Shown here one piece after another: positions 1 through 8,694 of a stretch of 64,000 bases of DNA; position 1 is the first letter of the stretch; each line of letters starts with the position of its first letter. A program made the position numbers and the translations under genes. The stretch covers positions 497,672-561,671 of the forward strand of contig LR698958.1 in NCBI GenBank assembly GCA_902381685.1, written 5' to 3'. The notes below the pieces were generated by a model. That model did not search any database. It saw nothing but the letters and a program-made list of their open reading frames with translations, and had not been told where the DNA came from. This DNA comes from Lachnospiraceae bacterium (GTDB lineage Bacteria; Bacillota; Clostridia; Lachnospirales; Lachnospiraceae).

Positions 1-1176
1 TCGGTTATAAGAAAAATGCGAGTTCTGAGATGTTGGAAATTTCTGATACCGTATGAGGTTCGTTTCAGAACTTTTATTTTATTATTGAAACCTTCGGTTG
101 GACCATTTGTGATATGTGCATATTTAAAAGCATTTAGGATTTCTTTAGACCATGCACGATAGGTTTTGGCGACTTTCTCAAATTCATTTAATCCAGAAGA
201 TTCGGCCATTTTAATCCAATCGAAGAAGTCTTTTCGCTGTTCGGAATACTTAGTATTCTGACAGAGTTCATAAAATTTTTCTTTTAAATAATGAGCTCTT
301 CGCAGGTCATCGTTATATAGAAGCATCAAATCACAGGCTGCCTTATTCTCGTCTTTGAGTTTATTATATCTGCTTAAGATCAGTGTTCTGCTTCGTTTGT
401 AATATTTTCTAAGACGTGCAGGCATTGTTTTTTGCAATCTTTTACGTACTCCTTCGATAGCCCAAGTGGTTTGTCTAATGAAGTGATATTTATCAATAAT
501 GACTTCGGCATTCGGAAAGTAAGAATACGCCAGCTCTATGTATGGTTTCCACATATCACAAACAAAGTGTTTTACTCGATGTCTTTCATCCTTAGGAATA
601 GAAGAAAAGTAAGACACCAAATGACTATATTGCCTGTCAGGAAGAATGTCTAGAACCTTATGCTTTACCGGATCAACCAGAATACATTGGAATTTACCGG
701 TGGAAGCATTTCCACGGAACTCATCAATAGATATGGAAGTGGAAAACTTTCTTCTGGAGTAAGCGATCGTATTTAAAACCCTTCCAACAGTGGCAGTAGA
801 AATATTAGCCTGTCTTGCAGTCTCCTTGATGCTTTGAGAGTTATGCAGAGAAGTAGCAATAAAAGCAGTCAGTCTTGCAGTTCTCTGGAAGTATCGAGGA
901 AGGAAAGAATAGCTTTCATAGAACCGTTTTCCACATTTGCATACATACCGCCTTTTGCGAAGAACGAGATAGCAATGTTTCAACTGAAAAGGTAAGTCCT
1001 TAATAGTTTGATAACGGTAATCATGAATACGTTTTGTAGTGGAACCACAGCAAGGACAGACCTGTTCATGAGGGTTGGTTTCTAAATAGATTTTCAAAAA
1101 AGTATCGGCGTGATGAATTTTTTTTGATAATTACATCTTCAATATTTAAAAGTTTGTTGGTATAATGACTATGCAT
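1..1176 (-). pseudogene. ISL3-family transposase, frameshifted and cut by window edge
   Basis: The same transposase as the intact 392-residue copy at 37066-38244. The start codon (CAT on the plus strand at 1174-1176) and the SD AGGAGG are kept. A homopolymer that is A7 on the coding strand of the intact copy is A8 here (1118-1125), which throws the frame after about 20 codons into an early stop. The stop codon of the full gene lies just off the left edge. It is probably inactive, although slippage on the A8 tract could restore some full-length product. A homopolymer sequencing error is also possible. Confidence 0.85.
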
Positions 1177-1186
1177 AATATGTGCA

Positions 1187-1223
1187 CCTCCTAGTGGTTT
1201 GTGTGATGACTGGCACTGGGAGG
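1187..1223. promoter_or_regulatory. Hairpin sequestering the transposase SD; terminator on plus strand
   Basis: CCTCCTAGTG (1187-1196) pairs with CACTGGGAGG (1214-1223) with one wobble. In minus-strand RNA the SD AGGAGG of the transposase lies in the stem, so a transcript entering from outside would hide it. On the plus strand the stem is followed by a T-rich tract and looks like a terminator of antisense transcription. The same structure is in the second IS copy at 38255-38291. Confidence 0.6.
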
Positions 1224-1337
1224 TTTTTCTTTTTATTATAAATGAAAAATGCTGGGATAGATGATTAATTTAAAATCATCCACCCCAACATTTATTTTAG
1301 AGCCGATATAATCACGATTATTCTAAAAGAAAATAAG

Positions 1338-1361
1338 AAAAAGGACACAAGTCCTTTTTTT
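1338..1361 (+). terminator. Short rho-independent terminator-like hairpin before deoB
   Basis: AAAAAGGAC (1338-1346), loop ACAA, GTCCTTTTT (1351-1359) followed by more T. It lies between the IS end and the nucleoside operon promoter and would insulate the operon from IS transcription. Confidence 0.55.
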
Positions 1362-1367
1362 GAGTGT

Positions 1368-1384
1368 GATTATCCTATATAATC
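1368..1384 (+). promoter_or_regulatory. Candidate deoB -10 box within an inverted repeat
   Basis: GATTAT-CCTAT-ATAATC is an inverted repeat overlapping a TATAAT (1378-1383) about 45 bp before the deoB start. No good -35 is visible at 17 bp. This could be an operator or activator-dependent promoter of the nucleoside operon; the regulator is unknown, with the operon's own Crp/Fnr protein an obvious candidate. Confidence 0.4.
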
Positions 1385-1426
1385 GAATTATATTAATCGG
1401 AAATAGCATAGAAAGGAAGAAAAATA

Positions 1427-2599
1427 GTGGGTAGACAAAGAGTATTTTTAATTGTACTGGACAGTTTTGGAATCGGAAATGCACCGGACGCAGCAGACTT
1501 TGGTGATGAGGGTGCAAATACATTGCACACAATTACACAGTCTCCTGAATATGATACGCCAAATATGAACAAATTAGGACTCTCCCGTATTGACGGAATT
1601 GATTATTTGGAGAAAGTGGAGAATGTAATAGGTTCTTATGGACGACTGCAGGAAGCTTCAAGAGGGAAAGACACGACAATAGGTCACTGGGAAATTGCGG
1701 GAATTATTTCACCGCAGGCGCTTCCTACCTATCCAAATGGTTTTCCAAAAGAATTGCTAGATGAGTTCTCAAAGAGAACGGGAAGAGGAGTTCTTTGCAA
1801 TCTTCCGTACTCAGGTACAGATGTTATTCGTGATTATGGCGAAGAACATATCCGCACAGGGAAGTTAATTGTATATACGTCGGCGGACAGTGTTTTCCAG
1901 ATAGCAGCGCATGAAGATGTTGTTCCGGTGGAAGAACTGTATCGATACTGTGAGATTGCACGGGAACTTCTTACAGGCGAACATGGAGTGGGAAGAGTAA
2001 TTGCACGACCATTTACAGATGCAGCGCCGAACTTCAGGAGAACATCAAACAGACATGATTTTTCATTGTTGCCACCGAAGGACACAATGCTGGATATTTT
2101 GCAGAGAGAAGGATATGACACATACGGAGTAGGAAAGATTTACGATATTTTTGCGGGAAAAGGAATAGCCCATACGCAGAGAATTAAGGACAATGTGGAC
2201 GGAATGGAAAAGACAATTGCGCTGCAGGACGAAGACTTTAACGGATTATGTTTTGTAAATTTAGTTGATTTCGATATGATGTACGGTCATAGAAACGACA
2301 TTGAAGGTTATGCAAAGGCTGCAACAACATTTGATGAACAACTTGGAACATTCATGGAGAGAATGAAACCGGAAGATATTTTGATGATTACCGCAGACCA
2401 TGGCTGCGATCCGGGATTTAAGGGAACAGACCACTCGAGAGAATGTGTTCCGTTTTTGGTTTATGGAGATTCTGTCAAAGAGGGTGTGGATTTAGGCACG
2501 CGAAAGACTTTTGCGGACATTTCAGCGACGGTTCTAGATATGTTTGGAATAGAAAATACAACAGACGGAACAAGTTTTAAGGGTGAGATATATAAGTAG
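1427..2599 (+). CDS. deoB: Phosphopentomutase
   Basis: Interconverts (deoxy)ribose 1-phosphate and 5-phosphate, linking nucleoside phosphorolysis to DeoC and the pentose phosphate pathway; cytosolic. The 390-residue length is typical. The alkaline-phosphatase-superfamily metal motif LDSFGIG lies at residues 11-17, the phosphorylated threonine site KDTTIGHWE at 81-89, and the C-terminal metal motif TADHGCDP is present. The start is GTG, 7 bp after GAAAGGAAG. It is the first gene of the nucleoside operon; cdd follows 14 bp later. Confidence 0.97.
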   Translation: MGRQRVFLIVLDSFGIGNAPDAADFGDEGANTLHTITQSPEYDTPNMNKLGLSRIDGIDYLEKVENVIGSYGRLQEASRGKDTTIGHWEIAGIISPQALPTYPNGFPKELLDEFSKRTGRGVLCNLPYSGTDVIRDYGEEHIRTGKLIVYTSADSVFQIAAHEDVVPVEELYRYCEIARELLTGEHGVGRVIARPFTDAAPNFRRTSNRHDFSLLPPKDTMLDILQREGYDTYGVGKIYDIFAGKGIAHTQRIKDNVDGMEKTIALQDEDFNGLCFVNLVDFDMMYGHRNDIEGYAKAATTFDEQLGTFMERMKPEDILMITADHGCDPGFKGTDHSRECVPFLVYGDSVKEGVDLGTRKTFADISATVLDMFGIENTTDGTSFKGEIYK

Positions 2600-2613
2600 A
2601 GAGGTATGCGTAT

Positions 2614-3027
2614 ATGACGAACCGGGAATTATTAACAGAGGCAAAGAAAGCACGCCTCAAATCTTACGCTCCATATTCAAAATTTCAGGTTGGAGCGGCG
2701 TTGCTTACAAAAGATGGGAAAGTTTATCATGGCTGTAATATAGAAAATGCTTCTTATACTCCGACAAACTGTGCGGAACGCACTGCGTTTTTTAAGGCGG
2801 TTTCGGAGGGAGATACAGAATTTGAAAAAATTGCCATTGTCGGTGGAAAAGAAGGAACAGATGCAGATGAACTGTGTGCCCCTTGTGGGGTTTGCAGACA
2901 GGTCATGATGGAATTTTGTAATCCGGAGGAATTTCAGATTATTCTTGCAGACGGAAAAGACGGTATGAAAGTGATGAGTTTAAAAGAGATGCTGCCATAT
3001 GGTTTTTGCCCGTCGGATTTGGAATAA
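2614..3027 (+). CDS. cdd: Cytidine deaminase
   Basis: Hydrolytic deamination of cytidine and deoxycytidine to uridine and deoxyuridine, preparing them for the pyrimidine phosphorylase in the same operon. The 137-residue length fits the homotetrameric class. The zinc site is visible as CAE (Cys53, catalytic Glu55) and PCGVC (Cys91, Cys94). It sits between deoB and the importer genes, each spaced by only 14-24 bp, so co-transcription is very likely. Confidence 0.96.
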   Translation: MTNRELLTEAKKARLKSYAPYSKFQVGAALLTKDGKVYHGCNIENASYTPTNCAERTAFFKAVSEGDTEFEKIAIVGGKEGTDADELCAPCGVCRQVMMEFCNPEEFQIILADGKDGMKVMSLKEMLPYGFCPSDLE

Positions 3028-3050
3028 AGTAAAAAGAAGGAGGAAAAAAC

Positions 3051-4580
3051 GTGGAATATGTAATTGAAATGAACCACATTACGAAGCAGTTTGGAGAGTT
3101 TAAAGCGAACGACGACATTACACTGCGAGTAAGAAAAGGTGAAATCCACGCTTTGTTAGGAGAAAACGGGGCAGGAAAATCTACACTAATGAGTGTATTG
3201 TTTGGATTGTATCAGCCTGAAAAAGGGCAGATTAAGATTAACGGTAAAGAGGTAAAAATCAATAATCCAAATGATGCCAATGCGTTAGGAATAGGTATGG
3301 TTCACCAGCACTTTAAATTGGTGCATAACTTTACTGTTTTGGAAAGTATCGTACTTGGGCGTGAGACAACAAAAGGCGGCGTATTGAAAATGGAAAATGC
3401 CCGCAAGAAAATTATGGAGTTGAGTGAGCGATACAAATTTAAAATTGATCCTGATGCGTATATTTCAGATATTACTGTAGGTATGCAGCAGAGGGTAGAG
3501 ATTTTGAAAATGTTGTACTGTGACAACGATATTTTGATTTTCGACGAGCCGACAGCCGTTTTGACACCGCAGGAAATTCATGAGTTGATGAAAGTAATGA
3601 AACAACTTGTGGAGGAAGGAAAGTCTATTATTTTCATTACACATAAGTTGAATGAGATTAAAGAAGTTGCGGACCGATGCAGTGTTTTAAGAAAAGGAAA
3701 GTACATTGGAACAATCGAGGTTGCAGACACATCTAAAGAAGAAATGTCTGAGATGATGGTTGGAAGAAAGGTTAATTTCATTATTGATAAGAAGGAATCT
3801 GAACCGGGCGATGCAATCTTGGAAGTGAAAAATATGACAATCAGGGCAAAACACGGAAAAGATGCGGTAAAAGACGTATCCTTTACTGTCAGAAAAGGCG
3901 AGATTGTTACGATAGCAGGTATTGACGGAAACGGTCAGTCTGAGTTGGTATATGGAATTACAGGCATGATGCCTATAGATGCCGGACAGATATTTTTGAA
4001 AGGGAAAGACATTACTCATGAGAGTATCAGAAAGAAATGTCTTGACGGACTGGCTCATATTCCGGAAGACAGACATAAAGACGGTTTGGTATTAGACTAT
4101 AATCTTCAGGAAAATTTAGTGCTACAGACATATTTTACGGAGCGTTTCCAAAAACACGGCTTCTTGAAATTCGATGCGATTCGCAAATATGCGGAAGAAC
4201 TGATTAAAAAATTTGATATTCGCTCAGGGCAGGGGGCAGACAGTATTGTTCGCGGAATGTCAGGAGGAAATCAGCAGAAAGCGATTATCGCCAGAGAATT
4301 AGACAGAAACCCTGAAATTGTTATTGCCGTACAACCTGTCAGAGGTCTTGATGTAGGTGCGATTGAATACATTCACAGACAGTTGATTGCTCAGAGAGAT
4401 GCAGGAAAGGCAGTTTTACTTGTGTCATTAGAATTGGACGAAGTAATGAATGTCAGTGATAGAATTTTAGTTATGTACGAGGGAGAAATTGTTGCAGATG
4501 TAAATCCGAAGGAAGTTACAACAGAAGAACTGGGATTATACATGGCAGGAGCGAAAAGGAGTGTGAACCATGGAGTATAA
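3051..4580 (+). CDS. Nucleoside ABC importer, ATP-binding subunit (two ABC domains)
   Basis: A double-ABC ATPase of the RbsA/NupA type, 509 residues, energising uptake with the two permeases that follow. The first domain has Walker A GENGAGKST and Walker B ILIFDEPT. The second has the degenerate Walker A GIDGNGQSE and the signature MSGGNQQK, as is normal for this family. The GTG start follows AAGGAGG. Its stop overlaps the first permease start by 11 bp. Nucleoside specificity is inferred from the surrounding deoB, cdd, pdp, deoC, add and BMP genes; a sugar substrate cannot be excluded by sequence alone. Confidence 0.93.
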   Translation: MEYVIEMNHITKQFGEFKANDDITLRVRKGEIHALLGENGAGKSTLMSVLFGLYQPEKGQIKINGKEVKINNPNDANALGIGMVHQHFKLVHNFTVLESIVLGRETTKGGVLKMENARKKIMELSERYKFKIDPDAYISDITVGMQQRVEILKMLYCDNDILIFDEPTAVLTPQEIHELMKVMKQLVEEGKSIIFITHKLNEIKEVADRCSVLRKGKYIGTIEVADTSKEEMSEMMVGRKVNFIIDKKESEPGDAILEVKNMTIRAKHGKDAVKDVSFTVRKGEIVTIAGIDGNGQSELVYGITGMMPIDAGQIFLKGKDITHESIRKKCLDGLAHIPEDRHKDGLVLDYNLQENLVLQTYFTERFQKHGFLKFDAIRKYAEELIKKFDIRSGQGADSIVRGMSGGNQQKAIIARELDRNPEIVIAVQPVRGLDVGAIEYIHRQLIAQRDAGKAVLLVSLELDEVMNVSDRILVMYEGEIVADVNPKEVTTEELGLYMAGAKRSVNHGV

Positions 4581-5703
4581 GAAAAAAGGTCTTTTTCAGA
4601 GAGAGGGTATGATTAGTTTCAGTTCCTCAATTCTTGCGATTATTTGCGGATTGCTTTTTGGACTTGTTATTTTACTTTTAAGTAATCCGAGTCAGGCTTC
4701 GGGCGGATTTATGATGATTCTTCAGGGTGGATTTACAGATGGAATACAGGGAATCGGTCAGATGTTCTATTATGCGACACCGATTATTATGACAGGTTTG
4801 TCTGTAGGATTTGCTTTTCAGACAGGACTTTTTAATATCGGAGCGGCAGGACAATTTACAATTGGTGCTTTTGTTGCGGTTTTAATCGGAGTGAAATGTA
4901 CATTTTTACCGGCAGGAATCCACTGCCTCGTTGCCATCGCAGGTGCTGCTTTGGCGGGAGCGTTATGGGGAATGATACCGGGACTTTTAAAAGCGTTCCG
5001 CAATGTAAATGAAGTTATTTCTTCTATTATGATGAACTATATCGGAATGTACCTTGTAAATCTTCTGATTCAGAAATTGATTTATGATCATGTAAAAAAT
5101 CAATCTATGGCAGTGGCAAGTACAGCAAACCTTCCGAAAGCGGGATTGGATAAGATTTTCCCAAACACAGACATTAACGTGGGAATCATCATCGCCATTG
5201 TGTTTGTTATTTTAGTTTATATCATTTTAAACCGTACAACATTCGGATATGAATTGAAAGCCTGCGGAAAGAACCAGAATGCAAGCAAATATGCAGGTAT
5301 CAATGCGAAGAGAAACATTGTTCTTTCTATGGTAATTTCAGGCGCTTTGGCAGGTATCGGCGGAGCATTGTTATATCTTGCGAACTCAGGAAAATATTTA
5401 CAGGTACTGGACATTATTGCCCCTGAAGGATTTTCGGGAATTTCAGTAGCTTTATTGGGAATGTCAAATCCAATCGGTATTTTGTTTGCGGGACTATTCA
5501 TCGGACATCTTACGGTTGGCGGTTATAACATGCAGTTGTTTGATTTTGCGCCGGAAGTTATCGACATGATTATTGCGGCAATCATTTACTGTGGCGCTTT
5601 ATCTTTATTGTTTAAAGGATTGATCAGTAAAATTCAGTTCAGAAAAGAAAAAGACAAAGCGGTTGAGAAATCCGAAAAAGACAATCTGAAGAAGGAGGAA
5701 TAA
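4570..5703 (+). CDS. Nucleoside ABC importer, permease 1
   Basis: A 377-residue membrane protein of the BPD_transp_2 (branched-chain amino acid/ribose type) permease family, with about 8-10 hydrophobic segments and the family motif around GLFNIGAAGQFTIGAF. It ends in a charged cytoplasmic tail rich in Lys and Glu. It overlaps the ATPase gene by 11 bp and is followed 4 bp later by the second permease, the usual heterodimer arrangement of nucleoside ABC importers with a BMP-type binding protein. Confidence 0.93.
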   Translation: MEYKKKGLFQREGMISFSSSILAIICGLLFGLVILLLSNPSQASGGFMMILQGGFTDGIQGIGQMFYYATPIIMTGLSVGFAFQTGLFNIGAAGQFTIGAFVAVLIGVKCTFLPAGIHCLVAIAGAALAGALWGMIPGLLKAFRNVNEVISSIMMNYIGMYLVNLLIQKLIYDHVKNQSMAVASTANLPKAGLDKIFPNTDINVGIIIAIVFVILVYIILNRTTFGYELKACGKNQNASKYAGINAKRNIVLSMVISGALAGIGGALLYLANSGKYLQVLDIIAPEGFSGISVALLGMSNPIGILFAGLFIGHLTVGGYNMQLFDFAPEVIDMIIAAIIYCGALSLLFKGLISKIQFRKEKDKAVEKSEKDNLKKEE

Positions 5704-5707
5704 GAGT

Positions 5708-6661
5708 ATGGATATTGTATATTTTATTATGCAGCAGACAATGTTTTTTGCAATTCCACTTCTGATTGTGGCAATTGGAGGTATGTATTCTGAGCGAAGT
5801 GGTGTAATCAACATTGCTTTAGAAGGTATTATGGTAATAGGTGCTTTTTTCGGTATCCTGTTTATCAATATGGCGCAGGGTTCAATGAGCGGTCAGGGAC
5901 TGTTGTTGCTCGCAGTGGTGATTGCGGGAGTTACGGGAGGAATTTTCTCCTTACTTCATGCGTTTGCTTCTATTAATATGAAAGCAGACCAGACAATCAG
6001 CGGCACTGCACTTAATATGTTTGCACCGGCATTTGCGATTTTCGTAGCGAGAATGATTCAGGGTGTACAGCAGATTCAGTTTACGGATACATTCCAGATT
6101 GATAAAGTGCCGTTATTAGGAGATATTCCGGTTATCGGGCCATTATTTTTCCAAAACAGTTATATTACAACATATCTCGGTATTTTAATTTTTCTCATCG
6201 CAGCGTTTGTTATTAAGAGGACAAGATTCGGATTAAGACTTCGTGCCTGTGGTGAACACCCGGGGGCAGCAGATTCTGTCGGAGTAAATGTATATAAGAT
6301 TCGTTACGCAGGTGTAATTATTTCAGGTGTTTTAGCGGGAATCGGTGGACTTGTATTTATCGTTCCTACTTCAACAAACTTTAACGCCAGCGTTGCGGGA
6401 TACGGTTTCTTAGCATTGGCAGTATTGATTTTTGGACAGTGGAGAAGTAATAAGATTTTCATGGCAGCATTTTTCTTTGGTGTAATGAAAACATTGGCGA
6501 GTGCGTACTCAGCAATTCCGGTATTAAAAAGTCTTCCAATTCCAAACGAAGTGTATAAAATGATTCCGTATATTGCTACATTAATTGTGCTTGCATTCTT
6601 CTCGAAAAATTCACAGGCACCTAAAGCAGAGGGCATTCCTTACGATAAAGGAATGAGATAA
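5708..6661 (+). CDS. Nucleoside ABC importer, permease 2
   Basis: The second BPD_transp_2 permease, 317 residues, hydrophobic throughout. It has the paired family motifs ERSGVINIALEG near the N-terminus and RTRFGLRLRACGEHPGAA near the coupling-helix region; the latter resembles FGYELKACGKN in permease 1. It is expected to pair with permease 1 as the membrane channel. pdp starts 15 bp downstream, with AAAGGAGG in the gap. Confidence 0.93.
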   Translation: MDIVYFIMQQTMFFAIPLLIVAIGGMYSERSGVINIALEGIMVIGAFFGILFINMAQGSMSGQGLLLLAVVIAGVTGGIFSLLHAFASINMKADQTISGTALNMFAPAFAIFVARMIQGVQQIQFTDTFQIDKVPLLGDIPVIGPLFFQNSYITTYLGILIFLIAAFVIKRTRFGLRLRACGEHPGAADSVGVNVYKIRYAGVIISGVLAGIGGLVFIVPTSTNFNASVAGYGFLALAVLIFGQWRSNKIFMAAFFFGVMKTLASAYSAIPVLKSLPIPNEVYKMIPYIATLIVLAFFSKNSQAPKAEGIPYDKGMR

Positions 6662-6675
6662 AGGAGGAAAACGCT

Positions 6676-7998
6676 ATGAGAATGTATGATTTAATCATGA
6701 AAAAAAGAAATGGTGAGGCTTTGACAAAAGAAGAAATCCAGTACATGATTACAGAATATGTAGATGGCAGAATTCCGGATTACCAAATGTCAGCGTTTCT
6801 GATGGCGGTTTATTTTCAGGGAATGACAGAGGAGGAAACGCTCGCAATGACACTCGCAGTTGCGCATTCAGGAGATATGGTCGATTTATCGGGCATTGAA
6901 GGTATGAAAGTGGATAAACATTCCACAGGCGGTGTGGGAGATAAGACAACACTTATCATCGCTCCGATTGTTGCTTCCTGCGGAGTGAAAGTGGCGAAGA
7001 TGTCCGGACGAGGCTTGGGACATACAGGTGGAACGGTGGACAAGATGGAATCTATTCCGGGAATGCAGACTTCGCTTGACCGGGAGAGCTTCTTTGCAGT
7101 AGTAAATAAAACAGGTCTTTCCGTAATCGGACAGTCAGGAAATCTTGCTCCGGCAGATAAGAAGTTATATGCACTTCGCGATGTGACGGCTACGGTAGAC
7201 AGCATACCTCTTATAGCGGTATCCATAATGAGTAAAAAGCTTGCAGCGGGAAATGATGGAATTCTCTTAGACGTAAAAACCGGAAGCGGTGCATTTATGA
7301 AAACAGTGGAAGATTCCATTGCCCTGGCAAAAGAGATGGTTTCCATTGGAGAAAATGCCGGTAAGAAAATGGTGGCTCTCATTACTAATATGGATATTCC
7401 TTTGGGACATAATATTGGAAACAGCCTTGAAGTGATTGAGGCGGTGGAAACCTTAAAAGGAAACGGACCGGAAGATTTGACGGAAGTGTGTCTGCAGTTG
7501 GCGGCAAATATGTTATATCTTGCTGAAAAGGGAAGTATCGAAGAGTGCAGACAGATGGCAGAGGAAGCGATACGAAGCGGAAATGCTTTGGAACGTCTGA
7601 TTGCCATGGTGGAAGCGCAGGGCGGAGATGCAGGTGTTATCCGCGATACGGATAAATTTGCAAAAGCGCCTTATCAGCGGGAAGTGTTGGCAGAAAAGGA
7701 CGGTCATATTACACATATGAATGCGGAGGGCTGTGGAATTGCTTCTTCCATGCTGGGTGCAGGACGTGAGACGAAAGACAGTGAAATTGATTACACGGCG
7801 GGAATTGTCTTAAAGAAAAAGACGGGCGACAGTGTAAAGGCAGGAGATGTTTTGGCAGTTTTATATACGTCGAATGATAGTCTTTTTGAAGCCGCTGAGG
7901 AGAAATATCAACAGTCGGTAGTGATTCAGGCAGAAGCACCAAAAGAAGAACCGTTAATTTATGCGAGAGTAACTCCAAACGGAGTAGAAAAATATTAG
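6676..7998 (+). CDS. pdp: Pyrimidine-nucleoside phosphorylase
   Basis: Phosphorolysis of uridine, deoxyuridine or thymidine to the base and (deoxy)ribose 1-phosphate, the substrate of DeoB. The 440 residues match the family, with the N-terminal helical domain, the thymidine/pyrimidine phosphorylase signature SGRGLGHTGGTVDKMES, the phosphate-binding stretch KHSTGGVGDKTT and a C-terminal barrel-sandwich domain. Thymidine phosphorylase (deoA) is closely related; the Firmicute context and length favour the broader pyrimidine enzyme. deoC follows almost immediately. Confidence 0.95.
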   Translation: MRMYDLIMKKRNGEALTKEEIQYMITEYVDGRIPDYQMSAFLMAVYFQGMTEEETLAMTLAVAHSGDMVDLSGIEGMKVDKHSTGGVGDKTTLIIAPIVASCGVKVAKMSGRGLGHTGGTVDKMESIPGMQTSLDRESFFAVVNKTGLSVIGQSGNLAPADKKLYALRDVTATVDSIPLIAVSIMSKKLAAGNDGILLDVKTGSGAFMKTVEDSIALAKEMVSIGENAGKKMVALITNMDIPLGHNIGNSLEVIEAVETLKGNGPEDLTEVCLQLAANMLYLAEKGSIEECRQMAEEAIRSGNALERLIAMVEAQGGDAGVIRDTDKFAKAPYQREVLAEKDGHITHMNAEGCGIASSMLGAGRETKDSEIDYTAGIVLKKKTGDSVKAGDVLAVLYTSNDSLFEAAEEKYQQSVVIQAEAPKEEPLIYARVTPNGVEKY

Positions 7999-8010
7999 GA
8001 GATGGAGAAG

Positions 8011-8676
8011 ATGAAAACAAGTGAAATTTTAAGCCATGTGGATCATACACTCTTAAAAGCGTTTGCAACATGGGAAGATATTCAGAAGTTATGTGATGAG
8101 GCATTGGAATATCAGACAGCGTCTGTATGTATTCCGCCGAACTACATTAAAAGAATTCACGACACTTACGGTGACAAAATTAATATTTGTACAGTTGTAG
8201 GATTTCCTCTTGGATACAGCACGACAAAGGCAAAACTTGCCGAAGTGGAACAGGCAGTGGAAGATGGTGTCGGAGAAGTAGATATGGTAATCAATATCAC
8301 AGATGTAAAAAATGGTGATTTTGATAAAGTGACAGAAGAAATCCGCAGTTTAAAACAGGCTGTGGGTGACAGAATCTTAAAAGTCATTATTGAAACATGT
8401 TACTTAACAAAAGAAGAAAAAATTGCTATGTGTAAAGCAGTGACGGAGGCGGGAGCAGATTACATTAAAACTTCCACAGGATTTGGAACTGCCGGAGCAA
8501 CAATGGAAGATATTCTTTTGTTTAAGGAATATATCGGACCACATGTAAAAATGAAAGCCGCAGGCGGAGTTAAAAGTGTGGAAGATATGGAAGCCTTTCT
8601 GGAAGCAGGGTGCGACAGAATAGGTACAAGTTCAGCAATTTCCCTTATTCAAGGGCAAAATGTAAAAGATTATTAA
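8011..8676 (+). CDS. deoC: Deoxyribose-phosphate aldolase
   Basis: Cleaves deoxyribose 5-phosphate to acetaldehyde and glyceraldehyde 3-phosphate, the exit from deoxynucleoside salvage to glycolysis. The family N-terminal motif is HVDHTLLK, and the Schiff-base lysine is in YIKTSTGFG (Lys153). An upstream ATG at 8002 is in frame, but the SD AGGAG ends just one base before it, whereas the ATG at 8011 has good spacing, so I chose 8011 (221 residues). Confidence 0.95.
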   Translation: MKTSEILSHVDHTLLKAFATWEDIQKLCDEALEYQTASVCIPPNYIKRIHDTYGDKINICTVVGFPLGYSTTKAKLAEVEQAVEDGVGEVDMVINITDVKNGDFDKVTEEIRSLKQAVGDRILKVIIETCYLTKEEKIAMCKAVTEAGADYIKTSTGFGTAGATMEDILLFKEYIGPHVKMKAAGGVKSVEDMEAFLEAGCDRIGTSSAISLIQGQNVKDY

Positions 8677-8694
8677 AAATCAAAGGAGGAAGAA

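Larger units (their letters stand above)
1..1304 (-). mobile_element. ISL3-family insertion sequence, copy 1 (left end outside window)
   Basis: These bases match 37070-38372 almost perfectly; I saw one substitution (996 versus 38065) and one extra T in the run at 1118-1125. The right terminal repeat reads inward from 1304 as GGCTCTAAAATAAATGTTGG, like the ends of the complete copy. About 141 bp of the left end lie outside the window, so the target duplication cannot be checked; the right flank begins GATATAAT. The element sits directly upstream of the nucleoside operon, and its transposase points away from that operon. Confidence 0.93.

Noticed and set aside
432..653. 73-codon plus-strand frame, also at 37501-37722
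   Set aside because: Antisense to the ISL3 transposase and identical in both copies only because the IS copies are.
6816..7607. 263-codon open frame on the minus strand opposite pdp
   Set aside because: It lies wholly opposite a clear enzyme gene, has no SD and a low-complexity Ser/Pro/Ile composition typical of an antisense shadow.
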